The notes under the pieces are model-generated. The model was given only the letters and a program-made list of their open reading frames with translations. It was not told the DNA's origin and made no database searches. Of a stretch of DNA of 6,681 nt, positions 5,444-6,681 are shown one piece after another (position 1 is the stretch's first letter; the number at the start of each line of letters is the position of its first letter). The position numbers and the translations under genes are program-made. Source of the stretch: an uncultured Ruminococcus sp. (GTDB lineage: Bacteria; Bacillota_A; Clostridia; Oscillospirales; Ruminococcaceae); contig CAMYYQ010000059.1 in NCBI GenBank assembly GCA_947303535.1, forward strand, positions 1 through 6,681. The letters run 5' to 3'.

Positions 5444-6681
5444 GTTTTTTTATCCTTCTTTCGGTTTAAAAGACTTTTAAAAGTATCCATAAGGTATTCA
5501 TAGCTGTCGATATGCATGAGCTTTGAACAGAGAATATACACTACAACACCTAATGGTACCTGAATTGCCAGCATAAGTATATAATTGATATCTATAAAGT
5601 TTATAATACATATAACGCCGCCCATAATGGCTGATGCCACTATCTGCGGTATCATATCTACTACCTGCTCCAGATAGCTGTAATTAAGCAGCTTCTTGTT
5701 GGGCCATGCGTTTATCACCTGACTGATGACAGATGATACGAGCACACCATATACCATTGCTTTTACAGATATGAACATTGTAGCAAGTATTGCGCCAAAG
5801 TCCACGATCTTCTTTACTATTTCAAGCTTGAGGTAAGTATCGCTTCTGCCGATTGCCTTTATAGCGTTGAGATTTGCTGTATGTATCGGCATGAAAGCGT
5901 AAGAAATACAAAGAATCCTCAGATAAGGCACTACAGGGAGCCAGTCCTCTGTAAGGACGATCCTTACTACAGGTGCGGCACATACCATGATACCGACCAT
6001 GAACGGCATCATCAGAAAAGTACCTATCTTTATGGAACGTCTTGTCATGTTTTTGACACTTTCACGGGAGTCCTGTACTTTTGCCATTGACGGCAGCAAT
6101 ACGCTGTCCAGCGAGGAATTGAGTATACTCGTTATAAACTGCGGAAAATACTCACCGTAAGTGTAAAAGGCAAGGCTTTCGTCGGAGTATCTCTTACCGA
6201 TTATAAGGTTTCTGAGTTTAAGGTATATTACCTCCATAAGCGATGAAGCAAAGAGCTTCCAACCATAGGAATAAAGGTATTTAAGACGCTGGAATGAGAA
6301 GCATCTCTTCGGACGCCATTTTACTGTGAGCCAGAGTATCATCGTATCAACTGTGACATTGACAAGGTTCTGAGCTACGATAGCCCATAATCCGAATCCT
6401 GTATACGCCATTGTTATTCCTACAACAGCAGCAATTACAGTACCGATCAATGTTGCGAAGAAGAAGCGTTTGAACATCATGTTCCTGCTGACATATGCCT
6501 GCTGAACGTTCTTCATGCCCGATACTATGAGCACAAGGCTCATTACTCTTATTATAGGTATCAGCTCAGGCTTATTATAAAAATCGGCAATGAAAGGTGC
6601 TGAGAAAAACATCAGCAGATACGCAAGGCCGCATATCAGGCAATTGAAGTAGAAAACGCTTGAAAAATCAAGGTCATCAGC
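5440..6681 (-). CDS. Wzx-type polysaccharide flippase (MOP superfamily), 5' end outside window
   Basis: Integral membrane protein predicted to flip undecaprenyl-linked repeat units across the cytoplasmic membrane, of the WzxC/TuaB-like branch of the MOP exporters. The reading frame stays open from Met at 6612 to the window edge. The extra 23 residues (including FSSVFYFN) are typical Wzx sequence directly before the APFIADFYNKPEL segment, so the 6612 ATG is internal and the true start lies beyond 6681. About 413 codons are visible; relatives are usually about 480 residues, so roughly 60-80 residues are missing. Many hydrophobic segments are visible, such as FATLIGTVIAAVVGITMAY and the C-terminal ILMLAIQVPLGVVVYILC. 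Family-like stretches include LRILCISYAFMPIHTANLNA and a basic tail, NRKKDKKT. Its TGA overlaps the ATG of the ATP-grasp gene as ATGA, which implies translational coupling. The family call is strong; the transported glycan is unknown. Confidence 0.9.
   Translation of the reverse strand, partial: ADDLDFSSVFYFNCLICGLAYLLMFFSAPFIADFYNKPELIPIIRVMSLVLIVSGMKNVQQAYVSRNMMFKRFFFATLIGTVIAAVVGITMAYTGFGLWAIVAQNLVNVTVDTMILWLTVKWRPKRCFSFQRLKYLYSYGWKLFASSLMEVIYLKLRNLIIGKRYSDESLAFYTYGEYFPQFITSILNSSLDSVLLPSMAKVQDSRESVKNMTRRSIKIGTFLMMPFMVGIMVCAAPVVRIVLTEDWLPVVPYLRILCISYAFMPIHTANLNAIKAIGRSDTYLKLEIVKKIVDFGAILATMFISVKAMVYGVLVSSVISQVINAWPNKKLLNYSYLEQVVDMIPQIVASAIMGGVICIINFIDINYILMLAIQVPLGVVVYILCSKLMHIDSYEYLMDTFKSLLNRKKDKKT
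5453..5459 (-). promoter_or_regulatory. Shine-Dalgarno of the ATP-grasp gene inside the flippase 3' end
   Basis: AGAAGGA on the minus strand lies 9 nt before the ATG at 5443 and is contained in the last codons of the flippase. It fixes the ATP-grasp start and shows that the gene can recruit ribosomes itself in addition to coupling through the ATGA overlap. Confidence 0.7.

Noticed and set aside
6610..6612. ATG at 6612 as the flippase start.
   Set aside because: The frame continues to the window edge with family-typical residues, so this Met is internal.

Overview
The window is the interior of a surface-polysaccharide (capsule or exopolysaccharide) biosynthesis locus. All supported genes lie on the minus strand and are transcribed from high to low coordinates. 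Protein style (Clostridia-like ATP-grasp and DegT sequences, a low-to-moderate G+C content) suggests a Firmicute of the Ruminococcus/Lachnospiraceae type. This is inferred from family resemblance only; no rRNA or taxonomic marker is present.

Layout in order of transcription: (1) 6681-5440, a Wzx-type polysaccharide flippase that is cut by the right window edge; (2) 5443-4226, an ATP-grasp ligase; (3) 4211-3267, a short, divergent DegT/DnrJ-like PLP-fold protein; (4) 3274-2744, a GNAT N-acetyltransferase; (5) 2751-1620, a canonical DegT/DnrJ/EryC1/StrS sugar aminotransferase that is split in two by a +1 frameshift near 2360-2380; (6) 1572-19, a fused Wzz-type chain-length regulator and bacterial tyrosine (BY) kinase. 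Genes 1-5 are almost continuous: overlaps of 4, 8 and 8 nt and one gap of 14 nt. Only the 47-nt gap before the kinase separates anything. No terminator or convincing promoter was found, so this looks like the middle of one long operon.

Working model (inference): the sugar aminotransferase puts an amino group on a nucleotide-linked keto-deoxysugar. The GNAT, the ATP-grasp enzyme, or both would then acylate that amine with an acetyl or an amino-acid-like group, with the divergent PLP-fold protein helping in sugar or amine modification. The flippase exports the finished lipid-linked repeat unit, and the Wzz/BY-kinase controls polymerisation and export. No glycosyltransferase, polymerase or dehydratase is in view; these would be expected outside the window.

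The main oddities are the broken aminotransferase, which also seems to lack the usual His of its VH-x-YG motif, and a kinase C-terminus with almost no tyrosines whose neighbouring reading frame encodes a short Tyr-containing tail. Two possible frame disruptions in one window raise the question of sequence error versus real gene decay. A further oddity is the uncommon grouping of ATP-grasp, mini-DegT, GNAT and DegT genes, the middle part of which is AT-richer than its flanks.
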